A stretch of 41,717 nucleotides of DNA from Marinilabiliales bacterium (GTDB lineage Bacteria > Bacteroidota > Bacteroidia > Bacteroidales > ML635J-15). Every line of letters begins with the position of its first letter. Position 1 is the first letter of the stretch. Both the position numbers and the translations under genes were made by a program. The notes below the pieces were generated by a model. The model did no database searches and was not told the DNA's origin. It saw only the letters and a program-made list of their open reading frames with translations. The stretch spans positions 1 through 41,717 of the forward strand of contig PKTB01000014.1 in the NCBI GenBank assembly GCA_002869385.1, in the 5' to 3' direction. Positions 7,770-17,695 of this stretch are shown one piece after another.

Positions 7770-9467
7770 TTAATACTTACGCTTTCGTTTATCACCTGAT
7801 CGTGGTTTTCCGCTGCCTGATCTAGGGTTTCCACCACTAGATTTTGATTTTCTTTCACCTTTTTTTACTTCTATTTTTAGTCTTTTACCTTGGTATCGCT
7901 TGTTGTTAAAAGCTTTTAGGACTTGGCTTTCAAGTGCAGAGTCCACCTCGAAGAAGGTAAAGCCTTTTAATATCTCTATTTTACCAATTTCTGCACCTGC
8001 AAGACTATCGTTGTTGTTGATAAGATCCATTAGTTTTATTTTGGTAAGATCATCTTTTTCACCAATTGTTAAGAAAAACTTCGTGAATTTGTAATTTCCT
8101 TTACTAGATTTTTTGTTGTCTCGTTCTCTTGTTGCTTTTTCAATAATATTTAAGTCAGGAGCATTTTTATAGTATTTTAGAAACCTATTTAACTCAACAG
8201 ATACAAATCGTTTTATTAGTTCTTCTCTGCTAAGCCAGCTTAATTTGTCATAAATAGTGGGTAAGAAATCTTCAATTTGAGTATCGATATCCTCAAGTTG
8301 TTCGATTTTATTTACCATACCCATTAATTGTTTACGGCAAATTTCTTCTCCGCCTGGAACATCTTTTTTATTTATTGGTTTTTGAAGTATTTTTTGAATT
8401 TCTCTGACTTTATGCAATTCGCGGGAATGAACGATTGATACACTTACACCTTTTCTACCAGCTCTACCTGTTCTTCCTGATCTATGAATGTATATTTCGC
8501 GTTCGTCAGGTAGGTTGTAATTAATAATATGTGTAAGGTCATTTACATCTATTCCTCTTGCCGCAACATCAGTAGCAACCAATAATTGCAAGTGTCTGGA
8601 TCTAAACCTGTTCATTACATGATCCCTTTGTGCTTGAGAAAGGTCTCCATGAAGTGAGTCAGCGTTATATCCGTCCTGAATTAGTTTATCGGCAATCTCT
8701 TGTGTTTCTCTACGGGTACGACAGAAAACGATTCCATAAACATCGGGGTTAATGTCTGCTATTCTCTTTAGTGCTAAATATCTGTTTTTTGCATTTACTA
8801 AATAATAAAAATGCTCAACATCATCCGATCCTGAATTTTTTGTTCCTACGGAAATTTCATCAGGATTATTCATGTAGTTTGAAGCAATATTTCTAATTTC
8901 TTTAGGCATTGTAGCCGAAAAAAGTAGGGTTTGCTTGTCTTTTGGAGTAGTTTCTAAGATGGCATCCATGTCTTCTTTGAAACCCATATTTAGCATTTCA
9001 TCTGCTTCGTCGAGTACTAGGAATCTAATCTGATTTATTTTTAGAACTCTTCTTTTTAATAAATCAAGAACTCGTCCTGGAGTACCTGCAATTACATGTG
9101 AACCTTTTTTTAGATCTCTAATCTGGTTTTCAATGCTTGCCCCACCATAAACAGCGGTAACTCTAATGCCAGGCAAATACTTGGCAAAGTTCATAATATC
9201 TTTTGATATTTGAATACAAAGTTCTCTTGTTGGAGATAAAATTATACATTGTGTGAATTTATTGTCCGGATTTACTTGTTGAAGTATTGGTAATCCGAAT
9301 GCTGCAGTTTTACCTGTTCCGGTTTGTGCAAGGCCTACTAAATCTTTATCTGTGTTTAATAAATGTGGGATTGTCTTTTCTTGTATTGGAGTTGGATTGA
9401 TAAAACCCAATTCGTCTATAGCTGAAATAATGTTCTTGCTGAGTTTGAAGTCTTTAAATGTCAACAT
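7770..9467 (-). CDS. DEAD-box ATP-dependent RNA helicase with DbpA-type RNA-binding domain
   Basis: A protein of 565 residues. It carries the Q motif (NPTPIQEKTIP), Walker A AQTGTGKT, DEAD, SAT, and motif VI HRSGRTGRAGRKG in two RecA-like domains (about residues 1-370). A helical linker follows, then a region of about 75 residues like the DbpA/CsdA RNA-binding domain (FFLTIGEKDDLTKIKLMDLI and FFEVDSALESQVLKAF). The tail is basic and rich in Gly/Ser/Arg/Lys. These are features of CsdA/DeaD-DbpA helicases that remodel rRNA or mRNA, often at low temperature. It is monocistronic on the minus strand with its own terminator. Confidence 0.93.
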   Translation of the reverse strand: MLTFKDFKLSKNIISAIDELGFINPTPIQEKTIPHLLNTDKDLVGLAQTGTGKTAAFGLPILQQVNPDNKFTQCIILSPTRELCIQISKDIMNFAKYLPGIRVTAVYGGASIENQIRDLKKGSHVIAGTPGRVLDLLKRRVLKINQIRFLVLDEADEMLNMGFKEDMDAILETTPKDKQTLLFSATMPKEIRNIASNYMNNPDEISVGTKNSGSDDVEHFYYLVNAKNRYLALKRIADINPDVYGIVFCRTRRETQEIADKLIQDGYNADSLHGDLSQAQRDHVMNRFRSRHLQLLVATDVAARGIDVNDLTHIINYNLPDEREIYIHRSGRTGRAGRKGVSVSIVHSRELHKVREIQKILQKPINKKDVPGGEEICRKQLMGMVNKIEQLEDIDTQIEDFLPTIYDKLSWLSREELIKRFVSVELNRFLKYYKNAPDLNIIEKATRERDNKKSSKGNYKFTKFFLTIGEKDDLTKIKLMDLINNNDSLAGAEIGKIEILKGFTFFEVDSALESQVLKAFNNKRYQGKRLKIEVKKGERKSKSSGGNPRSGSGKPRSGDKRKRKY

Positions 9468-9549
9468 AATAAATTTAAATAAGGCGGCAAAGGTACAATT
9501 AGTTTTTTATTAAATGAGTAATAAATGCAAATTTATATTAAATGACTAT

Positions 9550-9642
9550 AGAGGTCTGACCTCTTAGTATTTTAGACTGAAGTTTTACACTATTTAACTT
9601 ATAATCCAAATTCACATTTTATTGCTAAGAGGTCAGACCTCT
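9550..9642. repeat. REPIN-like pair of inverted palindromes upstream of the RAYT gene
   Basis: An 18-base arm at 9550-9567 (AGAGGTCTGACCTCTTAG) is repeated as its exact reverse complement at 9625-9642, separated by 57 bases. Each arm is also a palindrome by itself (AGAGGTC, T, GACCTCT). Two inverted REP units with a spacer are the definition of a REPIN. It sits between the divergent helicase and RAYT genes, 68 bases before the RAYT start. The right palindrome is followed by five T and could also work as a terminator. Confidence 0.85.
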
Positions 9643-9709
9643 TTTTACGCAAACAAAAAACTAATTGTAAATATTAATAAATAGATTAAATTTTTACAAA
9701 GCAATCATT

Positions 9710-10321
9710 ATGTCATCAACTAAAACGCCAATATTACCTGGGAATTTTTATCATATTTATAATCATGCTAACGGTGATAGGAATCTATTTACATGCGATG
9801 ATAATTACTTGTATTTCCTGAAGAGGTTTAAAAAATATATGACTCCATATTATGAGCTTTATGCTTATTGTTTGATGCCAAATCATTACCATATGCTTGT
9901 ACGAGTAAAGGATTTTCAAACAGAGGTAGGAGGAAAACTAATAAAAGACGAAAATGAATATATAAAGAAGACAACTAACGCATTGAAAAAATGGTTGGTT
10001 TCTTATTCTAATTCCTACAATAAAGTCTATAATTTAAGAGGAAATCTTTTTATCCAACGAACACGACGTAGACTTATTAAAGATGATGAGGATTTAAGAA
10101 ACATGATTGTTTATATTCATATGAATCCTGTTCATCACAATTTTGTATTTAATATTGATGACTGGAAGTTTACCTCGTACCACGAATACTTTACAGACAA
10201 AAATAATCTGGTGGATAAATCATACTCATTAGATAGTTTTGGGGATCTTGAGAATTTCAAATTTGTACACAATGATAAAAATCTAATACTCTTGTCAGAA
10301 ATGTACGATTTAGATTTCTAA
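9710..10321 (+). mobile_element. REP-associated tyrosine transposase (RAYT), Y1/HUH single-strand nuclease
   Basis: A protein of 203 residues. The N-terminus has NFYHIYNHANGDRNLF, typical of the RAYT/IS200-like Y1 transposase family, and the HUH motif is CLMPNHYHMLVRV (His-x-His at about residues 63-65). YIHMNPVHHNF in the last third is the conserved helix of RAYTs. The candidate catalytic Tyr lies in the helix region (YIKKTTNALKKWLVSYSNSYNKVY). RAYTs cut and join single-stranded REP DNA and are normally kept as single-copy genes, not as insertion sequences. The REPIN-like repeat just upstream is its likely substrate. No IS ends surround it. Confidence 0.9.
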
Positions 10322-11421
10322 TACAACCTCATACCAACACCTAATTCAATATAATCGGCTACGCTTGTATGTGTCTTTAAATTGATATTTACAAAAATAA
10401 GGTCTTCAAAAGTGTACCTGATTCCAAGTTTAGAGTATATCCATATTTTTTTACCATCAGGTTTATAAGAATTCATAACATAAGTTCCTACATAAATAGG
10501 CATTGATAAGTTATCAGTGAAATATAACTCTTGCATTGCATGAATTCCTATTCTAAAAATGTTAGAAACATTATTATAATCATCTTCCATTAATGTTTGT
10601 AGTGAAGGATCATAAATAATATTTATTCCACCACCAAGACTTCGTTTTTTAGTAATTCGGGATGCAGCATCAAAAACTAAAGAATTGATAAAGTACTTTT
10701 TGTTTTAGTATGTTGAGTTTTCTTTTGTTGCAGCAGCATAATATGCAGACAATTCTAATTCGGAATTGTACATGTATTGGGATTGATTTTTCGGGAGTGA
10801 GTAATTATACAATGAATATAAATATTTTACTCCCATTGTTACAGAAACTTGATTTAAACCGAGATTTGGTGTTTCAACTGCGCCATTTGAGAAATGATTA
10901 TAGGCAAATCCTCCTGTCAAATATAAAGGGATGTCAAAGGGTTTGTAATCACATAATAAAGAAAAGTGAAGATGAGCGTTGAGATGTGACCCGATAGCTA
11001 CATTGTAGTAATTAGATCTATAGTCATATTTATCACTTAAGAACGCAATTCCACCACCTAATCTGTATTTAAACAAGAAATTATCAGTTTCAACTATCGG
11101 AACTCCAAAAAACCAAAAAGCTGATTGAGAAAAGCCGAAAACATTAATATTTCCAAGACCACCTAATATATATCCTACACCCATTTCCGGAAATCTCCAG
11201 GTGTGATGCCATGGTTTTGACCCATCTGTTTTAATAGAATAATTCAATTCCAGAATCCCTACGTTACTATTGATTAAATACTTCATTTGTTCGTGATGAG
11301 GGATTGTAATACCATAATGTCCTTTTATTTCAAACTGATTGAAATAAGAATTATAGCTTTGTGACTTAAGACTAAGGCTAAGCGGAATAATGATAATAAG
11401 TATGAAAAGAAATCGTTTCAT
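10318..11421 (-). pseudogene. PagL-like acyloxyacyl hydrolase / lipid A deacylase with in-frame TAA
   Basis: The full reading is about 367 codons. A signal peptide (MKRFLFILIIIIPLSLSLKS) is followed by an outer-membrane beta-barrel. The motif HFSNGAVETPNLGLNQ matches the PagL catalytic His-Ser region (H-x-S-N-G, then PN-x-G), so it probably removes an acyl chain from lipid A. TAA at 10705-10707 (minus strand, codon 239) interrupts it after ATKENSTY. The same frame continues without a break as NKKYFINSLVFDAAS and on to a barrel-like end, VADYIELGVGMRLY, with a C-terminal aromatic as outer-membrane proteins have. One base change (GAA to TAA) would explain it. The two halves might otherwise be read as two genes, but the second lacks a signal peptide. 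The 3' end overlaps the RAYT stop by 4 bases. Confidence 0.8.
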
Positions 11422-11569
11422 TTATTAGAAATTGTTGACAAAGTTATATTATTAAAGATGTGATTCTAACTCAAATTCAAAAAATATTTAACAATTGATA
11501 TTTGATAAATTAAACATTGTGTTATTATTTTTATTTGATTTTTATAGAGCTTTGTTAAACTTCTTAAAT

Positions 11570-11599
11570 TTTGTGTTAATGAAAAAAAAGGTAAATTTG
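11570..11599 (+). promoter_or_regulatory. Candidate promoter of the gldF-gldG operon
   Basis: TTTG at 11570-11573, an 18-base spacer and TAAATTTG at 11592-11599 match the Bacteroidota -33/-7 consensus closely. The gldF ATG is 21 bases further on. Confidence 0.6.
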
Positions 11600-11620
11600 C
11601 AACAATTAATATCTTGATAG

Positions 11621-12352
11621 ATGGTTACACTATTTTTAAAAGAGATAAAAGAGTTCTTTTCGTCAATAACAGGCTATTTGGTCGTTATTGTTTATCTGTT
11701 AGTGAACTCTATGTTTATGTGGATTTTTAGAGGGAACTTTAATGTGTTTGATATCGGGATAGCAAACATAGATACTCTCTTTATTATTTCACCTTGGGTT
11801 TTCCTATTTTTGGTTCCTGCAATTACAATGAATATGTTTGCCGGTGAACTAAAATCAGGTACGATGGAATTGTTACTGACTAGACCATTGTCTGAATTCC
11901 AAGTTATATTGTCAAAGTATCTGGCAGCTGTAGTTTTAGTGCTTATTGCATTGATTCCTACTTTGTTTTACTTATTTTCGATACACTCCTTGGCAGATCC
12001 TGTTGGGAACGTCGATTTTGGAGCAATTTTCGGATCATATATCGGTCTGTTTTTTTTAGCAGCAGTTTATTCAGCTATTGGAGTATTTGCAAGCAGCTTT
12101 TCAAAAAATGCAATAATATCTTTTCTGTTAAGTGTTTTACTATGCTATGTTTTTTTTCTAGGTTTTGAGAATCTTGCATTTTTAGGTTTTTCAGGAAAAA
12201 TATCATATATAATAATATCCTTAGGTATAAATGACCATTACAGGTCCATTAGCCGGGGTGTCGTTGATAGTCGTGATATCGTCTACTTCTTAAGTGTGAT
12301 AAGTGTATTTGTATTTTTAACTAAACTCAGACTTGAAAGTCGTAAATGGTAA
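11621..12352 (+). CDS. gldF: Gliding-motility-associated ABC transporter permease GldF
   Basis: A protein of 243 residues with six membrane segments, of the ABC-2 permease type. KEIKEFFSSITGYLVVIVYLL at the N-terminus and MNMFAGELKSGTMELLLTRPL, with the ABC-2 coupling helix, are typical of GldF. It forms an ABC transporter with GldG and the ATPase GldA in the inner membrane. GldA is not in this window and is usually encoded elsewhere. The complex is needed for gliding in some Flavobacteria but is also kept in non-gliding relatives, so motility cannot be inferred. gldG starts 4 bases after its stop. Confidence 0.92.
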   Translation: MVTLFLKEIKEFFSSITGYLVVIVYLLVNSMFMWIFRGNFNVFDIGIANIDTLFIISPWVFLFLVPAITMNMFAGELKSGTMELLLTRPLSEFQVILSKYLAAVVLVLIALIPTLFYLFSIHSLADPVGNVDFGAIFGSYIGLFFLAAVYSAIGVFASSFSKNAIISFLLSVLLCYVFFLGFENLAFLGFSGKISYIIISLGINDHYRSISRGVVDSRDIVYFLSVISVFVFLTKLRLESRKW

Positions 12353-12356
12353 TCTT

Positions 12357-14108
12357 ATGGGAAAAAAAGAAAAGAAAACACGTCTTGTTCTGAGAAAGCA
12401 TAATATTGTTCAGGCTTTGTTAATTTTGCTACTTATTGTAGCATTTAATGTTTTATCATCAATGGTGTTTTTCCGTCTTGATCTAACTAATGAAAAACGT
12501 TTTACAATTACACCAATTTCTAGAAACATACTTAAAAATCTTGAAGACAAAGTTTATATTGAAGTTTATCTCGAAAGTGATGATTTACCTGTAGAACTTG
12601 TTCGGTATCGTAAAGTTGTAAAGGAATTCCTCGATAATTTTGAGTCCTATTCAAATAAAATTGAGGTTGTATTTAAAAATCCTTTTAAAGAGGACGACCC
12701 AACATATAATCAAGAAGTTTATTGGCAATTATATAATAAAGGTTTAAATCCAACATATATTAGTCAGTCGAATGATGGTGGAACTTCTGAGAAGATGGTT
12801 TTTGCCGCTGCTATTGTTAAATATGACGGTAAAGAGTTTCCTGTTAATTTAATTAACAATAATCTTACTGCTGGTAGTGATTTTGAGGGACTTTCTGAAA
12901 CTGAACTGGAGCGTGATTTTATTCACGCAATATGGATGCTTACTGCAAGAGAACTGCAGAAAGTTGCATTTGTAGAAGACCATGGTGAACTGGATGATTA
13001 TGAGTCCTACGATATAATGGTTTCATTATCAAAATACTATCAGATTGATAGGGTAATGATGAATGAAGTTCTAAATAGCCTTGATGAGTATTCCGTTGTC
13101 ATTATTGCTAAACCTCAAGAAAGGTTCTCGGAAAAAGATAAGTTTATTCTTGATCAATATATTATGCAGGGTGGTAAGGTTATTTGGCTTGTTGAATGGA
13201 TGCAGGTGAGTATGGATAGCTTAAGTTATAAACCTTTCGAAATGGCAATGATTAACGACATTAACCTCGATTATCAATTGTTTAAATATGGTGTAAGGAT
13301 AAATCCAGATCTAATACAGGACTTAAGATGTTTAAATATTCCTGTATATGTAAATACTGTTGACGGACAGCCACAGTTTGAGCCAAAACCATGGTATTAT
13401 TTTCCAGTAATTATTCCTGATACTTTACTCGATCATAATTTGTTACGTAACCTGGAGCCGATGAGAACACATTTTGTTAGTTCTATCGATACTGTTGGTT
13501 TGGATCCAAATATTAAGAAGACAGTTCTTCTAAGAACTTCTCAGTATTCAAAGTCTTTAGTGCATCCGGTAGAGGTGAATCTTGAAATTATTCGTGACGA
13601 ACCAGAAATGCAAACGTTTAATAAGCCGGGTATGCCTGTAGCAGTATTGCTTGAAGGAGAGTTTACATCAAATTTTGTAAATAGCTTATCGAATGAGTTT
13701 TATGAAAGTGAAGACTTTGTCTTTTTGGAGAAAAGTGTCCCTACAAAAATGATAGTAATCTCTGATGGGGACTTTATAAGAAATGAAGTTAAAGATTTAG
13801 GAGATAATAAACAACCTTACACATTAGGTTACGATAAATATTATACTGAGCAATTTACCCCTGGAAATACACAGTTTATTGTTAATTGTGTAAATTATCT
13901 GTGTGCGGACGAAGATCTTATCTCTTTAAGAATGCGTGAGATTAAGGTACGAACCTTAAATTCAACAAAGCTTAAACAGAAGATGGTAATGTGGGTTTAT
14001 GTAAATTCTTTTATTCCGGTACTAATAATTGTAATTATTGGCTTACTTGTTGTACTATTTAGAAAATTCAAGTATGACAGAAAGTTTATGAATTACAAAA
14101 TCAAATAA
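12357..14108 (+). CDS. gldG: Gliding-motility-associated ABC transporter substrate-binding protein GldG
   Basis: A protein of 583 residues. A basic N-terminus is followed by a membrane anchor (about residues 18-38), FRLDLTNEKRFTITPISRNIL (start of the DUF7088/GldG region), a large periplasmic ABC_transp_aux domain, and a C-terminal membrane helix (VYVNSFIPVLIIVIIGLLVV) with a basic tail. I start at ATG 12357 (MGKKEKK); an upstream TTG in frame would overlap gldF and adds residues without family support. It is translationally close to gldF and partners it in the membrane complex. Confidence 0.92.
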   Translation: MGKKEKKTRLVLRKHNIVQALLILLLIVAFNVLSSMVFFRLDLTNEKRFTITPISRNILKNLEDKVYIEVYLESDDLPVELVRYRKVVKEFLDNFESYSNKIEVVFKNPFKEDDPTYNQEVYWQLYNKGLNPTYISQSNDGGTSEKMVFAAAIVKYDGKEFPVNLINNNLTAGSDFEGLSETELERDFIHAIWMLTARELQKVAFVEDHGELDDYESYDIMVSLSKYYQIDRVMMNEVLNSLDEYSVVIIAKPQERFSEKDKFILDQYIMQGGKVIWLVEWMQVSMDSLSYKPFEMAMINDINLDYQLFKYGVRINPDLIQDLRCLNIPVYVNTVDGQPQFEPKPWYYFPVIIPDTLLDHNLLRNLEPMRTHFVSSIDTVGLDPNIKKTVLLRTSQYSKSLVHPVEVNLEIIRDEPEMQTFNKPGMPVAVLLEGEFTSNFVNSLSNEFYESEDFVFLEKSVPTKMIVISDGDFIRNEVKDLGDNKQPYTLGYDKYYTEQFTPGNTQFIVNCVNYLCADEDLISLRMREIKVRTLNSTKLKQKMVMWVYVNSFIPVLIIVIIGLLVVLFRKFKYDRKFMNYKIK

Positions 14109-14116
14109 GCGCGAAT

Positions 14117-15277
14117 ATGAAAAAGATTACTATTCTAATTGCACTATCTTGTGTTATACCTCTTGCAAATGCTCAAAAATTATATAAGTGTATAAATATG
14201 CAAGGAGATGTTCTTTTTGAACTGGAAACTCATTATGTTTGGCCATTTTCCGATGGTTTGGCAAAGTTTAAAACAACAGTCGTAAATAATGGTAAAGCAG
14301 AGTGGCGCATCGGGTTTGTTAACGAAAAAGGTGAAGTTGTTATCGAAGCAAAATATGACTCAAAAAAATCATCAAAATATAATTTTGTTGATGGTGTTTC
14401 ATGGGTGAAACTACCCGATCAGGATGGTTTTTTTCTGATAGATAAAACAGGAAAGAGAATTTCTGAAAAAACTTATGAAAAGGTCGGCAAATTTCACGAA
14501 GGGATGTGCGCTGTATATGAAGGATTGAATATGGGTTTTGTTAATCTAAAGGGCGAAGAGATAATTCCATTAAAATATACCGGAGATCCTTGGTTTTATA
14601 ATGGATTAGTTTGTTTGTGTCTGGCAGATGCTGAAGTTGGGAAATATGGCTTTATGGATAAAAATGGTGAAGTGGCAATCCCTTTTCAATATATCCAGGC
14701 CGGTTATTCAGGATTTAATAATGGCGAGTGTCGTGTTATGATTAATGGTAAAACTAATTTAATTGATACTACTGGAAAAGTAGTTTTTACTCCAACATTA
14801 ACTAGTAATATGGAAGGCTTTTCTTGTGGTTTAGCAAAGGCATACACTACACCTGATAGAAAAGGAGTTGGTTTTTTTAATAGAGATAACACTTGTGTTA
14901 TTAAACCAATTTATGATAGAGCGAGTAGTTTTGAGAATGGTAAAACCATTGTACAGATTAATGATAAGTACGGTGTTATAGATACATTAGGAAACTATAT
15001 TATTCCACTTAAATTTGATAATATTCTTGGCGATTGTGGAGATTCAGGATATTTTCTTTGTGAGAAGGATTTAGTTAAATATTATTATAATTGTGATGGG
15101 CAGTATTTTACTCAGCACACTGTGAAGAGAATAAAAGGAAGAAATAATAGTAATTATTATCCTTTTATGGATAATAATGATAAGTGGGGATACCTTAATG
15201 CAGATGGATCATATTATATTAAAGCACAATATGATGATGCTGATTCATTTGTTGAAGGAAAAGCTTGGGTTTATTAA
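14117..15277 (+). CDS. Secreted WG-repeat protein
   Basis: A protein of 386 residues with a signal peptide (residues 1-19, LANAQ). The rest is built of about nine WG/KWG repeats with the pattern GF-h-N-xx-G-E/x-h-I-x-x-Y-D (e.g. GFMDKNGEVAIPFQYIQA, GVIDTLGNYIIPLKFDN, WGYLNADGSYYIKAQYDDA). These are beta-rich repeats of unknown role, common in periplasmic and surface proteins of Bacteroidota. It lies inside the gldFG-dnaN operon, 8 bases after gldG and 19 bases before the DUF4340 gene. The last repeat ends at KAWVY*, which is rather abrupt, but the next gene follows at once, so I accept the end. Confidence 0.85.
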   Translation: MKKITILIALSCVIPLANAQKLYKCINMQGDVLFELETHYVWPFSDGLAKFKTTVVNNGKAEWRIGFVNEKGEVVIEAKYDSKKSSKYNFVDGVSWVKLPDQDGFFLIDKTGKRISEKTYEKVGKFHEGMCAVYEGLNMGFVNLKGEEIIPLKYTGDPWFYNGLVCLCLADAEVGKYGFMDKNGEVAIPFQYIQAGYSGFNNGECRVMINGKTNLIDTTGKVVFTPTLTSNMEGFSCGLAKAYTTPDRKGVGFFNRDNTCVIKPIYDRASSFENGKTIVQINDKYGVIDTLGNYIIPLKFDNILGDCGDSGYFLCEKDLVKYYYNCDGQYFTQHTVKRIKGRNNSNYYPFMDNNDKWGYLNADGSYYIKAQYDDADSFVEGKAWVY

Positions 15278-15296
15278 AAAGAAAAGTTACTGAAGA

Positions 15297-16310
15297 ATGA
15301 AGAAATCAAATGTTGTATTGTTGATTGCTGTATTGGTTTTAACAGCAATAGTCTTGGTTGTTTATTTCTATGAACCACCAACTGAAAAGATAGTTTTAAA
15401 GGATTTTGCTGTAGAAGACACAGCAAGTATTGATAAAATATTTTTAGCAGATAGAAATAACTCACTACTGTTAGAGAAAGTTGATGGAGTTTGGATGGTA
15501 AATGGTGAATTTTACGCTCGCAAGGACTTGATAAATGTACTATTAACAACGATTAGAAATATTGAGGTTAGTGCACCGGTATCAGATGCAAAATTGGATA
15601 AAGTTCTTAAAGATCTTTCTGTAACAGGTATAAAGACTCAGATTTTTCAAAATGGAGAATTGGTTAAAACCTATTACGTTGGTGGAGTTACTCAGGATAA
15701 TACAGGTACTTATATGATTATGGAAGGTTCTGAATTACCTTTTGTTACACATGTCCCTGGTTTTACAGGCTACCTTACAGTAAGATATTTGCCGGACCTT
15801 AAAGAGTGGAGGGAAAAGATAATATTCAATTACAAATTTGATGATATAGCAAAAGTTAGAGTTGAATATCCGAAAAATCCAAATTTGGGATTTGAAATAG
15901 AATGTTTAGGTGATAATCGTTATGGTCTAAAAGACCTTAACGGTCAAAATGCTTCTTTTCCGGTAGATAATCTTAAGATTAAAGATTATTTAGGACGAAT
16001 AAAGTTTATTGCTTTTGAGGCTTTTATCAAAGATGACCTGCAACAAGAGAAGCTTGACAGCCTCTTAAAAGAACCAATTGCTGCTAAGTTTGAGATAATA
16101 GACAATGCAGGTGATACAAAAAGGTTTAGAACTTATTTACGCCCAAATATCGACCAAGCATATGATGATGACGGAAATCTTTATGATTGTGATATTGATA
16201 GGTTATATGGTGTTGTGAATAATGAGACAGAAGTCGTGTTAATGCAATATTATATTCTTGACCCTATTACCTTAACAATAAACGACTTTATGATGCAAAA
16301 TCAGGAATGA
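15297..16310 (+). CDS. DUF4340 domain membrane-anchored protein
   Basis: A protein of 337 residues with one N-terminal membrane anchor (SNVVLLIAVLVLTAIVLVVYFY) and a periplasmic body. DTASIDKIFLADRNNSLLLEK-type strands and DGVWMVNGEFYARKDLINVLLTTI match DUF4340, a domain often found beside GldG/ABC_transp_aux proteins in many phyla. This suggests it is an accessory subunit of the GldFG-type transporter. Its exact task is unknown. A gap of 178 bases without any gene separates it from dnaN. Confidence 0.85.
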   Translation: MKKSNVVLLIAVLVLTAIVLVVYFYEPPTEKIVLKDFAVEDTASIDKIFLADRNNSLLLEKVDGVWMVNGEFYARKDLINVLLTTIRNIEVSAPVSDAKLDKVLKDLSVTGIKTQIFQNGELVKTYYVGGVTQDNTGTYMIMEGSELPFVTHVPGFTGYLTVRYLPDLKEWREKIIFNYKFDDIAKVRVEYPKNPNLGFEIECLGDNRYGLKDLNGQNASFPVDNLKIKDYLGRIKFIAFEAFIKDDLQQEKLDSLLKEPIAAKFEIIDNAGDTKRFRTYLRPNIDQAYDDDGNLYDCDIDRLYGVVNNETEVVLMQYYILDPITLTINDFMMQNQE

Positions 16311-16488
16311 CTATAAGCATATTACCATGTAATTTTATTACGAACTTATAATAGTCTTTTTGATGCTAAAGAATTAAACATTCGTTGTTCATAAAAAATG
16401 AATAATTTGGATATTTAGATAATCGATTTCCCCTGCATAATTTGTATTTTTAGCTTTTGATTTTGTAAATAATTTAAAAAATAATTAT

Positions 16489-17619
16489 ATGGATTTTGTA
16501 GTATCACGTTCACATTTACTTGAACAATTACAATTAGTGAGTAAAGTTGTTGGGTCAAAGAACTCTTTGCCTATTCTTGATAATCTATTGTTTAATATTC
16601 AGGATGGCTCTTTAAAGGTTACAGCAAGTGATCTTGAAAGTACATTAACAACTACTGTAAAACTTGACTCAAATAATGGTGATGGTCTTATAGCAGTAGA
16701 TACTAAGAAAATTCTTGAAATTCTTAAAGAACTTCCTGAACAACCATTGACTTTCAATATCGAACTTGACGATTTGAAAATCAATATAGTTTCGTCAACA
16801 GGTAAATATACTTTGGTTGGTCAAAGCGGTGAAGATTTCCCACAAGTACCTTCATTAAAATCTGATAAAGTTACTCGAGTTGAGATAACACCTGATATCT
16901 TGTATAGCGGGATTAGTTCTGCAATATTTGCAACAGGAGATGACGAGTTAAGACCAGTAATGAATGGTATATATATCGAGCTTCAAAATAAGGGAATTAA
17001 TTTTGTGGCTACAGATGCACACAAGCTTGTTAGATACACAAATAAGGATATTACTGTTGATGATGAAGCTGCTTTTATTCTTCCCAAAAAGCCTGCTGCA
17101 ATTCTTAAAGGTGTATTGCCAAAATAATTTTCAGATGTTACTCTTGAATTTGACGATAAAAATGCAATCTTCCGTTTTGAAAACTTTGAGTTGATCTGCA
17201 GACTAGTTGAAGGTGTATATCCAAATTATGGAACAGTAATACCTAAAGATAATCCAAATAAACTTGTTGTTGATCGCGTTGATTTATACAATGCTTTAAA
17301 GCGAGTTTCTATATTTGCAAATCAAGCGAGTAATCTTGTTGGATTAGCAATTTCAGGAAATCAAGTCGTTCTTAATGCTAAAGATATCGACTATGCTATT
17401 GCAGGTAATGAGGTAATCAATGCTCAATATGATGGCGATGAAATGGAAATTGGATTTAAATCAAATTTCCTCGTTGAAATACTTAATAATCTTTCAACAT
17501 CCGAAGTGGTGTTTGAACTGTCTGATCAAACACGCGCAGGTATTATCTTACCTAAGGATAATGAAAATCCTAGTGAAGATATTTTAATGCTGTTAATGCC
17601 AATGATGATTAATAACTAA
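16489..17619 (+). pseudogene. dnaN: DNA polymerase III beta sliding clamp, interrupted by an in-frame TAA
   Basis: The reading covers the whole clamp (about 376 codons; the family has 366-375): MDFVVSRSHLLEQLQLVSKVVGSKNSLPILDN at the start, domain 2 with DELRPVMNGIYIEL and FVATDAHKLVRY, and domain 3 ending in ILMLLMPMMINN. Codon 213 (17125-17127) is TAA, right after AAILKGVLPK. The next codons (FSDVTLEFDDKNAIFRFENF) continue the family without a shift. dnaN is essential and no second copy is visible here, so a true nonsense allele is hard to accept; one base change from GAA would do. It shares a region with gldFG and the exonuclease and is followed by a terminator. Confidence 0.9.
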
Positions 17620-17641
17620 TTGAGATACAATCAATAATATT

Positions 17642-17663
17642 AGGGGCTTTTGCCCCTTTTTTA
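17642..17663 (+). terminator. Rho-independent terminator after dnaN
   Basis: AGGGGC (17642-17647), loop TTTT, GCCCCT (17652-17657), then a T run. It lies 22 bases after the dnaN stop and separates dnaN from the exonuclease gene. Confidence 0.85.
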
Positions 17664-17695
17664 TTTCCTTTTAAATTAAATTGATAAGACAAAAC

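Noticed and set aside
9550..9642. Phage or integron attachment site, or CRISPR-like repeat
   Set aside because: There is only one inverted pair, with no integrase or cas gene; the neighbouring RAYT explains it better.
12333..12356. TTG start for gldG
   Set aside because: It overlaps gldF and adds residues with no family support; ATG 12357 lies 4 bases after the gldF stop.
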